From contig CAIIXF020000011.1 in the NCBI GenBank assembly GCA_903813345.2, positions 22,241,754 to 22,305,753 of the forward strand: 64,000 bases of DNA, in the 5' to 3' direction. Position 1 is the stretch's first letter. Each line of letters starts with the position of its first letter. Under the pieces are notes generated by a model that saw only the letters and a program-made list of their open reading frames with translations, ran no database searches and was not told the DNA's origin. Positions 49,311 to 61,200 of this stretch are shown in pieces. This stretch comes from Owenia fusiformis. Lineage: Eukaryota > Annelida > Polychaeta > Sabellida > Oweniidae. The translations under genes and the position numbers were made by a program.

Positions 49311-49648
49311 GTATATAATAAAACAAATAGTGACTGCCACATTTTCGGGAAATAGTGTAAAAATTTTCCTCTCGGGAATATCCTGTCCACTGACTTGTTC
49401 CCTCGGCCTGCAGCCTCGAGAACATGTCAGTGGACAGGATATTCCCTTGAGGAAAATATTTTGCACTATTTCCCTCAATGGCAGTCACTATTTGTACATT
49501 ATTTCCCCGAGGGAATATCCTCTACAATGTACTATTCCCGAAGCCGCAGGCTGAGGGAATAGTACATTGTAGAGGATATTCCCAAGGGGAAATCATTTAC
49601 ACTATTGCTCGAAATTAGGCAGTCACTATTTGTTTTATTATATACCCT
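49311..49648. mobile_element. Compound hairpin element with 28-bp perfect TIRs
   Basis: TATAATAAAACAAATAGTGA-CTGCC is inverted at 49619-49648, and a third partial copy GGCAGTCACTATTTGTAC sits in the middle (49480-49497). Two long internal stems are present: one about 49345-49475 with the core CCTCGGCCTGCAGCCTCGAG, one about 49505-49585 with the core CCGAAGCCGCAGGCTGAGGG. Confidence 0.88.
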
Positions 49649-50014
49649 ATACTGACTCTTGTCCCGTTTCCTCTGCGAAGGCCAAAAGGCTCAGAAAGCC
49701 CCCTCCCCGGGTCCATTGTTAGCATTATAAGCTGTGACGTCATCAGATGCTCAACAGAAATTTTTGCCTCTGAGACTCTCACTTGACAAATTCAATCGCG
49801 TTTAACACGCGGAATAGATTATCATAACACTTGAAATTACACAGACGTATTAAGTTTAGGGAACTTTATCCACCTTGCTTATATTGTATCGTTCACGCAC
49901 GTCTGTCATGGTGAACGGAGTTGATTTGTGTTTGTGCTCATCCTCCATTTTTCTGTTTTTCGTCTGCGCAGTGATGATGCGCAGACGTTTCCTAGGGTAA
50001 TAGAAGTTGCAATC

Positions 50015-50062
50015 GTGACGTCAGCGGGCAATAGTTCAAATGTATATTCCCGCTGACGTCAC
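50015..50062. repeat. Hairpin with CRE-type TGACGTCA in both arms
   Basis: GTGACGTCAGCGGG and CCCGCTGACGTCAC form a perfect 14-bp stem with a 20-base loop. Another TGACGTCA is at 49735-49742 and a CCAATCA at 50130-50136. Confidence 0.85.
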
Positions 50063-50319
50063 ATTTGAGGGAATATAACTTTCCGAGGGAAATAGTAAAT
50101 CTATTTCGGAACACGTGACTAGGTATTGACCAATCAGGATTAGTGTTACATATTGGGTATATAATTAATAAATATAGACCAAAGAGCAGGGTTTCTAGTT
50201 TCGAATATGTCTATCTATGTCTATGTCAATAATCTGCAAAAGGCTAATAAGCCCATATAAAGCAGATATATAATTTAACAGTGATAGAATTTGAATAGAA
50301 TATGATTTAAAACCTTAAC

Positions 50320-52665
50320 ATTTAAAAATAGATCTATGGTTTACAACTCATTTTACCTGGGGAGACTGTCAGGCTACCGCGTTGACATCACCCCCTTTTA
50401 CCAGTAGTGCAGGCTTGTTGCTGTGCACTGGGGACCCTTTACATTAAAACATAGATCTATATTAAAAACACACCTATTTAATTGCAGTTATTGACATAGG
50501 CATAGTATGATGATTTAAAACTACTTAGACTGTCACAGTCTAAGATGTCACCAGGTAGAGTGTTCCATTTAGCTATTGTCCTAGGGAAATAGCTAAATTT
50601 GTATGCATCCGTTCTAGCTGATGGTTGTATGAACTTAGAAGGATGATACAACCTAGTGTTGGTATTGATCTGTTGGCGGAAGTATGGAGGCACGTCGATG
50701 GCTGCTAGGTTCTGCTTTCCTTTGTAGAAAAGGAAAACTCTAGCAGCCTCTCGACGCTCCTTCAGTGGCTCCCACTGTAGGTCTTGAAGAGCTTTGGTGA
50801 CGCAGCCTGGTTCCCTTGAGTGACATTTGGTTACAAACCTGGCTGCTCTTCTCTGTACCTGTTCCAACATATCAATATCTTTTTGTCGGTATGGATCCCA
50901 TGCCGAGCTGGCATACTCTAAATTAGGCCGGACTAGTGACTTATACGCCTGAGCCTTCACTTTTTCAGGGCATTGATGGAGGTTGCGCCTGAGAAATCCA
51001 AGCACCTTATTGGCTTTGGATACAATAGTTTGAATATGTGTAGTCCAGCGTAAGTTATTTGTGATGTCAATTCCTAGGTATGGGATGTGTGTTACCGAGT
51101 TAAGGTTTTCCCCTAGCATGGTGTAATTGTGCATGATAGGGGATTTACCTTTGTGAATATTTAGCACATAGCATTTTGATGGATGGAATTTCATTTGCCA
51201 TGTTGATGCCCAGGAGACCAGTTTATCAAGATTCTCCTGTAGTGTTAATGCATCTTGCTTGCTTTCGACTGTCATGAATAAAAGGCTGTCGTCGGCAAAA
51301 AGCTTAAGACTGGCTGAGGATGATAGGTTATTGCCCATATCATTGATATAAACAAGGAAACAGAGTGGTCCAAGAACTGTTCCTTGAGGAACTCCTGATT
51401 TTACTGGAGTTTTTGAACTTGATTCACCATCGAGCACTACCTGTTGTGATCTTCCTACAAGCCAGGATCTGAACCAGTTCAAGTTATTATTGCGAATTCC
51501 ATAGTAGTCGAGTTTGAGCAAGAGGCGTTCGTGAGCCACCGTGTCAAACGCTTTGGAAAAGTCTAATACCAACATGTCTGTTTGTTTATTGTTGTCGAGG
51601 GCCCGAGCTATATTCTCTATTGTATTGACAAGTTGTGTTTCACATGAGTGCTTTGACCTGAATCCATGTTGGAATTTTACTAGAATTTCATAGAGGTCAA
51701 AGTGGGCCATAACATGATGGAATATAATATGTTCCATTATTTTACATGGAACTGACGTCAGAGATACAGGCCTGTAATTCACAGCCTCATCTCTTCGTCC
51801 CTTTTTGTAGATAGCAGTAACATTGGCATGTTTCCAGTCCAAAGGCACTAAGCCTTCATCGATAGACTGTTGAAAAATTATTTGAAGGAATGGTGATATG
51901 CTGTCACTGCATTCCTTCAGGACCCTAGTCGGAATAAGATCGGGTCCAGTGGCTTTTGATGGATTTAGGCCAGTTAGCAATTTGTGAATTCCTTTTGTCG
52001 AAATTTTGATATTTGGCATTTCAGGAATTTGACTAGGTACCATTGTCGGTAGAGTGGCATCCTCATCTGTGAATACAGAATTGTATTGGTCATTGAGGAT
52101 GTTTGCTTTCTGGGCGGCGTCTGTTATTTCGTCGCCATCTTTGTTACGCAGCACGCTGATACCTGATGCATCTTTGCGTTTAGACTTTATGTAGCTCCAG
52201 AAGCGTTTGGTAATGCCTTTGTGCTGAACATTCTCATTTATGATTTCGCTTTCATCAATGTCAAGCAGATCGTTGATGTAGCGCTGATGTTCTTTACGAA
52301 TTTCACTATGGATTAATTTCCGTAGTGATTTGTATTTATGCCAATGATGAGGTTCATTTGAACGTTTGGCAACATTATATCGTCTTTGTTTCTGTCGGAT
52401 CATTCTCAGTATCCTGGTGGTAATCCAGGGTACTTTGAATTTCCCACTTAGAGTTTTACTTGGAATATGCTCATTGATTGACGATATTAATGTAGATTTG
52501 AAGGAGGACCAGTTGTCTTCAACTGATCTACTTTCACAGTTCTCTTTGAATTCGCTGAACTTAGATCGTAGAGTCTCTTTAAGTCCAGTCCATTCTGCCC
52601 GCTTGTATATGTGGACCTTACGAGGCTTCTTTTTCTGAATTTTCATTTTTAGGTTTATATCACAT
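50320..52665 (-). mobile_element. 5'-truncated LINE (CR1/Jockey-like) with reverse transcriptase
   Basis: A 738-residue open frame on the minus strand (52694 to 50478). It begins in the linker after the missing endonuclease, then has the reverse transcriptase: LVLDFSKAFDTVAHERLL, SGVPQGTVLGPLCFLVYIND, catalytic FADD, and a C-terminal region with RRAARFV and WEPLKERREAARVFLFYKG. The 3' UTR (50340-50477) includes a GGGGGTGATGTCAACGCGG-type block. It sits in the loop of a foldback whose arms are 50172-50207 and 52769-52804. The frame is long and intact, so insertion is relatively recent. Confidence 0.9.
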
Positions 52666-52776
52666 AGAATAACACCCAGCTGGTCTCGGCACAAACGTTT
52701 TCTGCACCCCGAACGACCGAAGGGAGTGAGGGGTTCGAAAGCTTTTGTGCCGAGACCAGCGGCGTGTTATTCGAAA
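52666..52776. repeat. Hairpin with GAACGACCGAAGGGAGTGAG core
   Basis: GAATAACACCCAGCTGGTCTC with GGCACAAA pairs with TTTGTGCCGAGACCAGCGG and GTGTTATTC. The core is at about 52707-52735. It directly abuts the 5' end of the LINE at 50320-52665 and belongs to the foldback surrounding that LINE. Confidence 0.85.
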
Positions 52777-53000
52777 CTAGTAACCCTGCTCTGAGGTCTA
52801 TATTACGATTCGAACATGAAAACTCACCAAATTGTTTCGAATATTCATCATGGTCCGCCATTACTACGACCCACCGTTATGACGTCACACATTACACGTA
52901 TTAAACTGGGTTATTAATCTCGAATATAACCCAGCTGAAGCATTGACTTTGATTACAGTTTATAGAAGGCGTGAATACAGTCATGTTCGAATAAATCATA

Positions 53001-53376
53001 ATGTTCAAACTGCAAACACGTTGCTATCCATTTGATATTTGTGCTTTATGCCCCCTGTGCAACAAAGAAAATGACACCATGGAACATTTCTTATTGCGTT
53101 GTGACGCACTTTCTCATGAGCGACATACATTTACCATGCTTTTAGAAAGTGAAGAGTGCCATACAATTAATGCAAAATTGAGCTTCATTGTGACGCACTT
53201 TCTCATGAGCGACATACATTTACCATGCTTTTAGAAAGTGAAGAGTGCCATACAATTAATGCAAAATTGAGCTTCATTTTTGGTATAAATCATTTGAGTT
53301 TGGGCCCGGAGAGCCTTGATTCTCTCTGTTCTGTTTCGATTAACATTCACTCTATGCGTAGAGCCAGGGAGACGAT
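53001..53376 (+). mobile_element. Old plus-strand LINE C-terminal fragment, first part
   Basis: Encodes CPLCNKENDTMEHFLLRC, the cysteine/histidine motif typical of LINE C-termini. An 89-bp tandem duplication at 53101-53278 breaks the frame. The reading then continues IHSMRRARET up to the insertion site of a younger LINE, and resumes at 54679. Confidence 0.75.
53101..53278. repeat. 89-bp tandem duplication inside the old LINE fragment
   Basis: 53101-53189 and 53190-53278 are identical by eye. 89 is not a multiple of three, so it shifts the frame of the LINE remnant. Confidence 0.9.
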
Positions 53377-54667
53377 TTTTTTTTTTATTCATAGAATTTA
53401 TTTTACAAATACATAAAGTACATAAACATTATACACTTGTAGTGGCTTTGCTGAAGGCATTATCAGCCACTTGATTTATAATTGCAGGGTGAAGAAAAAA
53501 GAAAATTTAAATATGGACTCAAGAGTGAAGTGAGTGGTGGCAGGGAAACCTACACATTTGCACATTTTTCTAAAAAAGATGCAGTGAGCTTGAGAATTTT
53601 CAAATTAGTGGATTTAGTTAAGTTTGAATCCCCATAAAGAAATAATTCTACTTTGTCCCTCTTGTGTTTGAATTGAGAATAACCAAAATTAAGAAAAGCT
53701 AAATTGTTTTCCAACTCTTCTAAGAATGGAGCACGGAGAATACAGGAAAAAATGACATGAATTGTTGTTTCATTTGCATGGCCACAAGAACATGCAGGTG
53801 AAGTAACGTTTGTAAAATTATGAGAGTATAGATGGGACTTAAAAATTAAGTCACAACGAACCTTGTTAAGTATAATTTCTTGATTTCTTGAAATATTAAG
53901 TTCAGAGGATCGAATAATTGAATTAGATAACTCTTTCTTTGCCCTTGACTTAAATATACTTAAATTTTCAGCTTCTATGAGGGGCTTTGAAAGGGTATTC
54001 CAATCTATCATAGCTTGTAAAATACAGGATCGATGTGAAAATGATGTAATTTTTGTTGGGATTTGGAAAGGAGCAATTCGTCGAACATTAACTGTATGAT
54101 GTCTACGAAATCTTTGGAAAATACTTGAAACATATGATGGTAACAAATTATTCTGCGATCTAAATACAAGAATATTGCGGTGATATTTGTGTCTTTCTGC
54201 TAATGATGTCCAATTTAAACAGTTCAAAACTTTAGTACATGATGTGCCATGAATGACTCCAGAGCATATGCAGGCTGCCTTATAATAAAGCTGATCAATT
54301 AATTTTAATTTTGATAAGTTTGCGCATGAGTAGAGGATATCACAATAGTCAAAAATCGGGAGAACAAATGACTTGAAAATTAGTTCCAAGTGTCTACCTC
54401 CTAATTTCTTTTGGAGTGATCTGAGTGGGTTTAAGTGCTTTTCAACTTTTTTGTATAGTTCATTTATATGTTGCTCGAATGATAAATGTTTGTCAAGTGT
54501 TAAGCCGAGATGTTTGTGATAGTCAACACGAGGTAGAGAGTTATTTCCAATAGTTAGATCTGGTACTTGTAAAACTACTTTACGAGGGTTTGAGAATAAA
54601 ATGTCCTTACTTTTTTCAGCTTTGAAATTCAATTTCCATAAGTTTGACCAGTTGAAAATTGAATTAA
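53377..54667 (-). mobile_element. Younger LINE inserted into the old LINE
   Basis: A 360-residue minus-strand frame (54632-53550) covers the end of the reverse transcriptase and the C-terminus (YHKHLGLTLDKHLSF, KLGGRHLELIFKSFVLP, LNKVRCDLIFKSHLYSHNF, ACSCGHANETTIHVIFSC). It resembles the C-terminal half of the LINE at 34324-36046, so both belong to one family. The poly-A tail appears as a T run at 53377-53386. The 11-bp target-site duplication AGGGAGACGAT is at 53366-53376 and 54668-54678. Confidence 0.9.
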
Positions 54668-54678
54668 AGGGAGACGAT

Positions 54679-54815
54679 GTTAAGGCATTTTAACTCTTTG
54701 TACCTGTAACTTTTATATTACTCTTTTCTTTTACCTTATATCATTATATACCATGTAACTGTCTAAATGAATAGACACAAATAAAGAATACATACATACA
54801 TACAAAAGGTATTTC
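54679..54815 (+). mobile_element. Old plus-strand LINE, 3' end
   Basis: Removing the younger insertion rejoins the frame as ...RRARETMLRHFNSLYL and a stop. The 3' UTR follows, with AATAAAG and a CATACATACATAC tail at 54785-54805. Confidence 0.75.
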
Positions 54816-55235
54816 ACTTTGTGATTGTGGTACTTGTAAATATATTTTGTAACATCATGAAATATCACCAAAAGCAATCATTCTTGTCTTGTCATTGTTT
54901 TATCAACATAATTTCTGCTTCGATAGCATTCAATGAGAATTGATAAGACCACACTCTTTGATCAACTATTAATGCCCTCCTCAGACATAATAATAATTCC
55001 ATTAACTGATATCTTTGGTTTACAATTTAAGATATTTAGCTATTCAATACACTTGTGAATCTGAATTATCCCAAAGATTATTTGATCAAAGTCTTCTTTT
55101 TATTAATTGTGGCATAACCACCCAACAAATTGAAATCAAACTCAAAAGTAATATAGACGTAGAGGCAACTGAACTCCCGATTGAATAGCATTCAGATACT
55201 ATAATCCTGTTAAAATTGAAAAGATCAACAATAAA
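54816..55235. other. Upstream region of paralogue C
   Basis: About 420 bases between LINE remnants and the start of paralogue C, so its promoter must be here or within the LINE debris. No TATA box identified. Confidence 0.35.
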
Positions 55236-58200
55236 ATGATAATTTGGTTGTTTATCGTGGCATGTTTGCTGCTGCAAGGAGAGATACTTGGACAGCAATT
55301 AAGCCCGGGAGATCGCAAGAGAATCGATGACTTTCTCAACGAGGCGATGAGATGCCAACGATATACTGGCTTGTCAGTAAGTGTTGTAAGAGGAGGAGAA
55401 GCTGTCTTTACAAAGGGTAAACACCTCATGATATTTTGTGGAAGTTTTTAGAATATAGATTTGATAATTATGTGAGAGAGTTAAAGTAAATGAAGAATTG
55501 AGGCATCCAAAAGGCAGAATAATTTTATACATGTTATCACAAAATTTCTTTCCAGATTTTTACTATTGAATTAAAACTAGAAAACTGCTTTTCTGTGGTT
55601 TCAGAATAAGTAAACATGACGTTTTTAATAAACTGGGCGTCATTATTTGTAATTATTTGTTCATATTATATATCTGTTATATAAGGTTATGGTATGGCTG
55701 TATATTATGGGGAAAATTCTACCGAAAACATTCCTGTTACCGCAGACACTGTCTTTCCTATTGCATCCATCTCTAAACACATGACAGCATCAATCATAGG
55801 TCACGTGCTGCAGAATACAAGGTACTAAGCTAGCATTTCTGAATTCAGCTAACGACTGACGGGTGGCGATTTAATTGTAATTCATTTAATAGCCAACTCA
55901 TTTAGATATGAACAGTACCTGCTACTATTCATATTCAAATGAGCCGTCAGCTGACAACCGGCAGTTGCTAGCTGAGATACGTTTTATGCACCAGGTTTTA
56001 GATCTAATATTTTAAACTATGTCTTACACTTACATAGTCCATGGCATGACTCCGGAATATGAAGAATTCGTAACACAATATAGTGCAGCAACATTTGAAC
56101 CAATATTTAAGGAGATTCATATGTCTTGATTCTTTTAAAATGCCGTTTGCTGAAAAAACTTTTGGGTCGAAATATGCCTCTCATTACAAAAACGTAAATA
56201 TTTTTATTCGAATTTTTACATATTCTATAAGACTCAAAACGTTGATGTAGGCATGTTTACAATAAATTGGATTATCGTATGATCTGTAAAATGAAGCCCT
56301 CTGATTGGTCAGTTCTTGTGCTGTACCAATCTGTATTGCTACTGAGATTGTTCCCGTTGATCACCTCCGTCGCAATACAGGAAATATTGGTACGGAGGAG
56401 ACAATCTCAGTAGCAATACAGAGGATAACACGATAAAAACGTTATTGAATGATTTGAAGTGCAATACAGGATATATTCTGTCTCGATATTCTGTATTGGC
56501 ACTCGACTTCGTCTCGTTCCAATACGGAATTTCTCGAACAGAATATATCCTGTATTGCACTTCAAATCATTCAATAACTTATATTATCATTATGTCAAAC
56601 TTAATTCTAATTTAAATGTACTTTTCAGTGGTTAATAATTGTAATTATATAAATGTGCTTATTTTACTTTGTTTATTTTTTTCAAATATTGGTCAAGCAG
56701 ATTCGACAAAATCGTGTGAATTAATTTTAAAAGTCATAATTTCAAATATATTAGGTTTTTACTATTTCAAAGTTTTGTTTAAAGAATTTATACTTATCAT
56801 CGCCAGGAATCAAACAAGAAATGATTGCCTATGTTTTATAAAATATAAAACAATGACAAATACGTAAAATATATATCTATTTAAATGTTATAGAGGTATT
56901 AGAACGTTTATATATTCAGAGGGCATGTCTAATAGTTTATAAGAGATACACAGGATGCAATCAAACCTTTCTTTTTTTGACGTCACTGGTGCATATCATC
57001 GGATTTTCTGATGGTTCTTAGACATACCAGGTCGATCAATAAGTTCTGAGAATTTCCCTCTAAAATCAAGAGTTTTGTGACTTTTTGAATGAAATTTTCA
57101 CAGAATATGTAGAATGTATTCAGCAATTAGTGTACCAGGTTTTTCCTACTTTCCTGTTATTGGACCAAAAATATGGTTACTATGGTAACTTGTGTTTTGG
57201 GTAGGCGGGGCAAATAATTTTAATGTCAGAAGTAAAGCGCATAAAATGTAAATAAATCATTTATAAATCAATTATAAATATAGTTCTGAGCTGCTTCCTG
57301 CATTAGGGTTGGTCATATAGTCCTAGTAAGATGTCAAGGGGGTTCAATTAAGATGTTCAAAGTAATTTCCTCGGTTCTTAATACACCTCTCCTGGCGTTG
57401 AACCAACTGGCGGAACAAGTGCCTAAATCCATCTGGGAAACGTTTTTTCAGGGCATTTTGCACGGCATTGTGGAGGTCTGTAAAGTTCGAATATCTGAAT
57501 CCTCTCAGCTCATCTTTCATCGGTCCAAACACACCAAAATCACAGATCGCAACATCTGGTGAATAGGGAGCATGGGGTAGTTGTTCCATCTGAAGGTCAT
57601 TAGATACAGTGCTTTTGACAATCGAAGATGTGTGGGACGGGGCATTGTCGTGATGATTAAGTAATGACGACAGCTCTGTTTCAGGGCGTTTTCGTGCAAT
57701 AGCCCGCTAATGGCCTAGTCACATAGCCCGGCCGATGTCCGGCATCGGTAGAGCTCGGTGGATTTTTTTGGTGCCACCGAGCTCTCCTCATCGGAAGCAG
57801 AGCTCGGTGACGTGAACGGACTCCGTCCGGACATCTTCAGGTACTATACTTTCCAAGGCTCTGTCCCACATCGGCCGGAGCTCGGTCGGAGCTCGGCCGG
57901 TGTCCGTTAAAAAAACCTCGTCCTCTGGTTGTCTCAGATGCACGGGACACCGACCGATACTCGGCCGTGGCTCATCGGAACCTCATCGGCCGGGCTATGT
58001 GACTAGGCCATTAAGATGACGTTTCAATACCTGAAAAAAGAAGTGATTTTTAGGGCACCATTCCCTCACTAGATGTATTTAAACTACATGTACATTCAAG
58101 CTGAACTACCTAGACTAGAGTGAACATAAATTCTCTGGCAAGACATGATCCTGAAGGGCATCAATAGCCACACACTAACTTACCATAGCATAATAGTCTT

Positions 58201-61200
58201 TGTTTATGGTTTGTCCTTCAGCGACTGCATACACCAGGAGTACCCCGTAGATATCCAGGAAAATGATGAACATAACCTTGCCATCTCTACGATTGAGTTT
58301 AGCAATGGTCGTCATAGGGGTAGGGGAGTCCTTTGTTCTCCATCCACTTGTGGACCTCTTGCCTTCTGGCTCATAATATGAAACATAAACTTCATCAGCA
58401 GTAATAATGCGCTCCAAGAAAGCCTCCCCCTCTGCTTGGTATCGTCTGAGGAAGTCTTGTGCAACATCGACCCGGCGCTGCTTCTGGTCCATTGGTTAGA
58501 TCTTTTGGCACCCATTTAGAACACACAAGCTTCATATGGAGCTTCTCTTTCAGTATGTACTGTGTCCTTCCATAGCTGAAGTTTACTTTTTCACTTAACT
58601 CCCTGATTGTTATTCGCCTGTCTTCATCAAGGACAGTCTTGAGCTTCATTATATTTGTGGGCTTTGTAACAGATAGTGGCCTTCCTGACCTTGCTTCATC
58701 TTTTACACTGGTTCTCCCACTTTGGAATTTGCCATACCATCTGTAAATAGTTTTAGTGGATATCCTGCCTGGAAAGGCTACCAACATCTCCTTGAGTGTT
58801 TCTTGTTTACTTTTGCCACCAAGCACGCAAAATCGTATGGCACTGCACATATTGATCGACCTGGTACATGCTGGTTATCAGCAGATCTCTAGTGAAAATC
58901 AAAACCATTTTTTCTCAAAGCTTCATGAATTCGACCAGGTCTTAATGGTTGTTTTACAAACAACTGGTAATGGGGTCAAAATAATTTTAGCCGAAGCCAC
59001 AATAAGTCAATGAAGAACAATACGCCCCCCTTTATTGACAGTTGACCCCTGACGGTGACAGTCCATATCTCAAACGTATTAAGATTCACTTTTCGAAAAA
59101 CTACAATAACGTTGGCATATTTCATTGCTATATAAAAACGATTCATTGATACCATTTACATCACCAATATTGAAGAAATTTTGATGTGCTGATTTATTTT
59201 TGTATTTCTAAGAAAAATAACATAAAATTTATAGTTGAGAAACCTAAAACATACACTCAAAACTTAATTCATATACTTTTCTGTAGCAGTATGTACTCCA
59301 AATTGTAAAAAGGGGGATTTAGTTTTTACTAATATTTTTGACCCCTGCTAGCTAATGACACGCATAATTCAGCCCAAAGGCCAAAGAATATTGAACGTCT
59401 ATAATAAAAAACAATACTGGACATGTGTAGGTATGTAAATATTAGGTCAAATATCGCTGCACTATATTGTGTTACCAGGTCCTTAAATCAAGGGCCCTAG
59501 GAATTTCATACCATGGACTATACAGAACCTCTCCATCATTCTGAGATTGAAAAACCAAGGGAAAAATTTGGTACAGAGAAACTGGTTTAACAGTTGAATG
59601 TATTATGGCGTAAAGACTTTTGTTTCGTTATGCTTTCAATGCTGTATATCGTCCTTTCCTATCTTTAACAGTTACACTTGGGACACGCCGTATACACAAA
59701 TGATAAGAGAGCTCTTTAATGAAGACATCTACCTCAATGACTTTTGGAGAACAGAGAAAGCATCTCTAAGAGATATGTTATCACATCGCATGGGCATAGC
59801 AGGGCACGATGTTATCCGATATGGCAATCAATGGTCAAAGCGGGAATTAGTCGAGTAAGCTACCATAATCAATCATTTTAATTATAATCCATTGGACCGA
59901 AAAATTCGTTGAAATATATCTTTTTGATTCTCTTGACTTTCTATGTTAAAGTGCAATCATGTCTTGCCTAAATATGAATCTGCTCATAAAATATGAAACA
60001 TTGTCATGAGAATCCTTTCCAACAAATCATGTTTGATGATACGGTTCTGGACGTATGGCTCATTAAGTTCTCATTTTCAGGAGAATCCGTTTCATTTCAC
60101 CAAGGGCTGAATTCCGTAACTCCTACTGGTATAACAACATTCTGTATTCAGTAGCTAGTTATGTAGCAGAGAGGCACGCTGGTAAAGAATGGGGCGAACT
60201 ACTACGAGATAATTTCTTTACGAAACTTGGCATGGCCAATGCTTCTACATTCAAACTGGGCCACGCAGCCAATTTTTCTGGATGGGCATTGCCTCATGAG
60301 ACATATGTTCGTAATGAGCTAGGTATCCACTTCGGGCCAATACCGATGTCTTTATTCGAGTAAGTATTAGTTAAGCAAGTCGCTATTACAGACTCGGCTT
60401 AGTGGCCAGCCGCTTTAAATTGGCTAAAACAGTAGTGCGTCAGACTTGTGAGGGGAGGGTCCTGGGTTCGATTCCCATACAGGGCCTTGAATTTAGCACA
60501 CTCCCTTTTATGTCTAATATCCGGCTCGAGCGTACACAGGATCGTTACAGTAGTATTGATAAGAACTTATTAAGTGTCTCCACCATACCCCGCATCCCAT
60601 TAAACAAACGCTCTCTTTATACCAATTCTTTATTCCTATAGCGACTATATCACAGGGCCATCAGGTCCAGCAGGTGGTGCAGCAACCAGCGCCAAAGATA
60701 TGGCAATGTGGATGAATTTTCAACTTAATTATGACAAGGAACCATATGTTAGCATACTGAATCCTGAAATAACCAAACAGATTCGAAGGGGTGTTTGGGC
60801 GAGAGGGCCCCAAAATAGAGACAACACAAAACCAAGAAATGACTTCAGTTTCGGTTCTTCCAGCTATGGCATGGGGATTGGCAACGGCTATTGGCGAGGT
60901 AAGTAGGAAATTTCACAAAAATCTATTGATCTGTGTTTGTTTGTAAATTCCATCTCAGCCTATGCTGAGACGACAAACATACTCTTTATGATAGTCTCAG
61001 GTCTATGTTATAATACATTAGCGAAAAGTATAGTGTTTGCTTTCTTAGTTATTCAGCTAATTATAACAGAATGTACAACTGGGTATCCAAGATCATTTTG
61101 ATGGAAATCTACAGAATGCATAAATTGTAATTGAATTCTCTACAGAGAAGTGTCACAAATGCCTCAGTCAGATTTACTCCGGCGGTGGTACAGTCAAATA

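Noticed and set aside
53350-53400. T-run as a transcription terminator
   Set aside because: It is the reverse complement of the poly-A tail of the LINE inserted at 53377, as shown by the flanking target-site duplication.
60396-60490. Functional tRNA gene
   Set aside because: The promoter boxes are present but the arms do not pair into a convincing cloverleaf.
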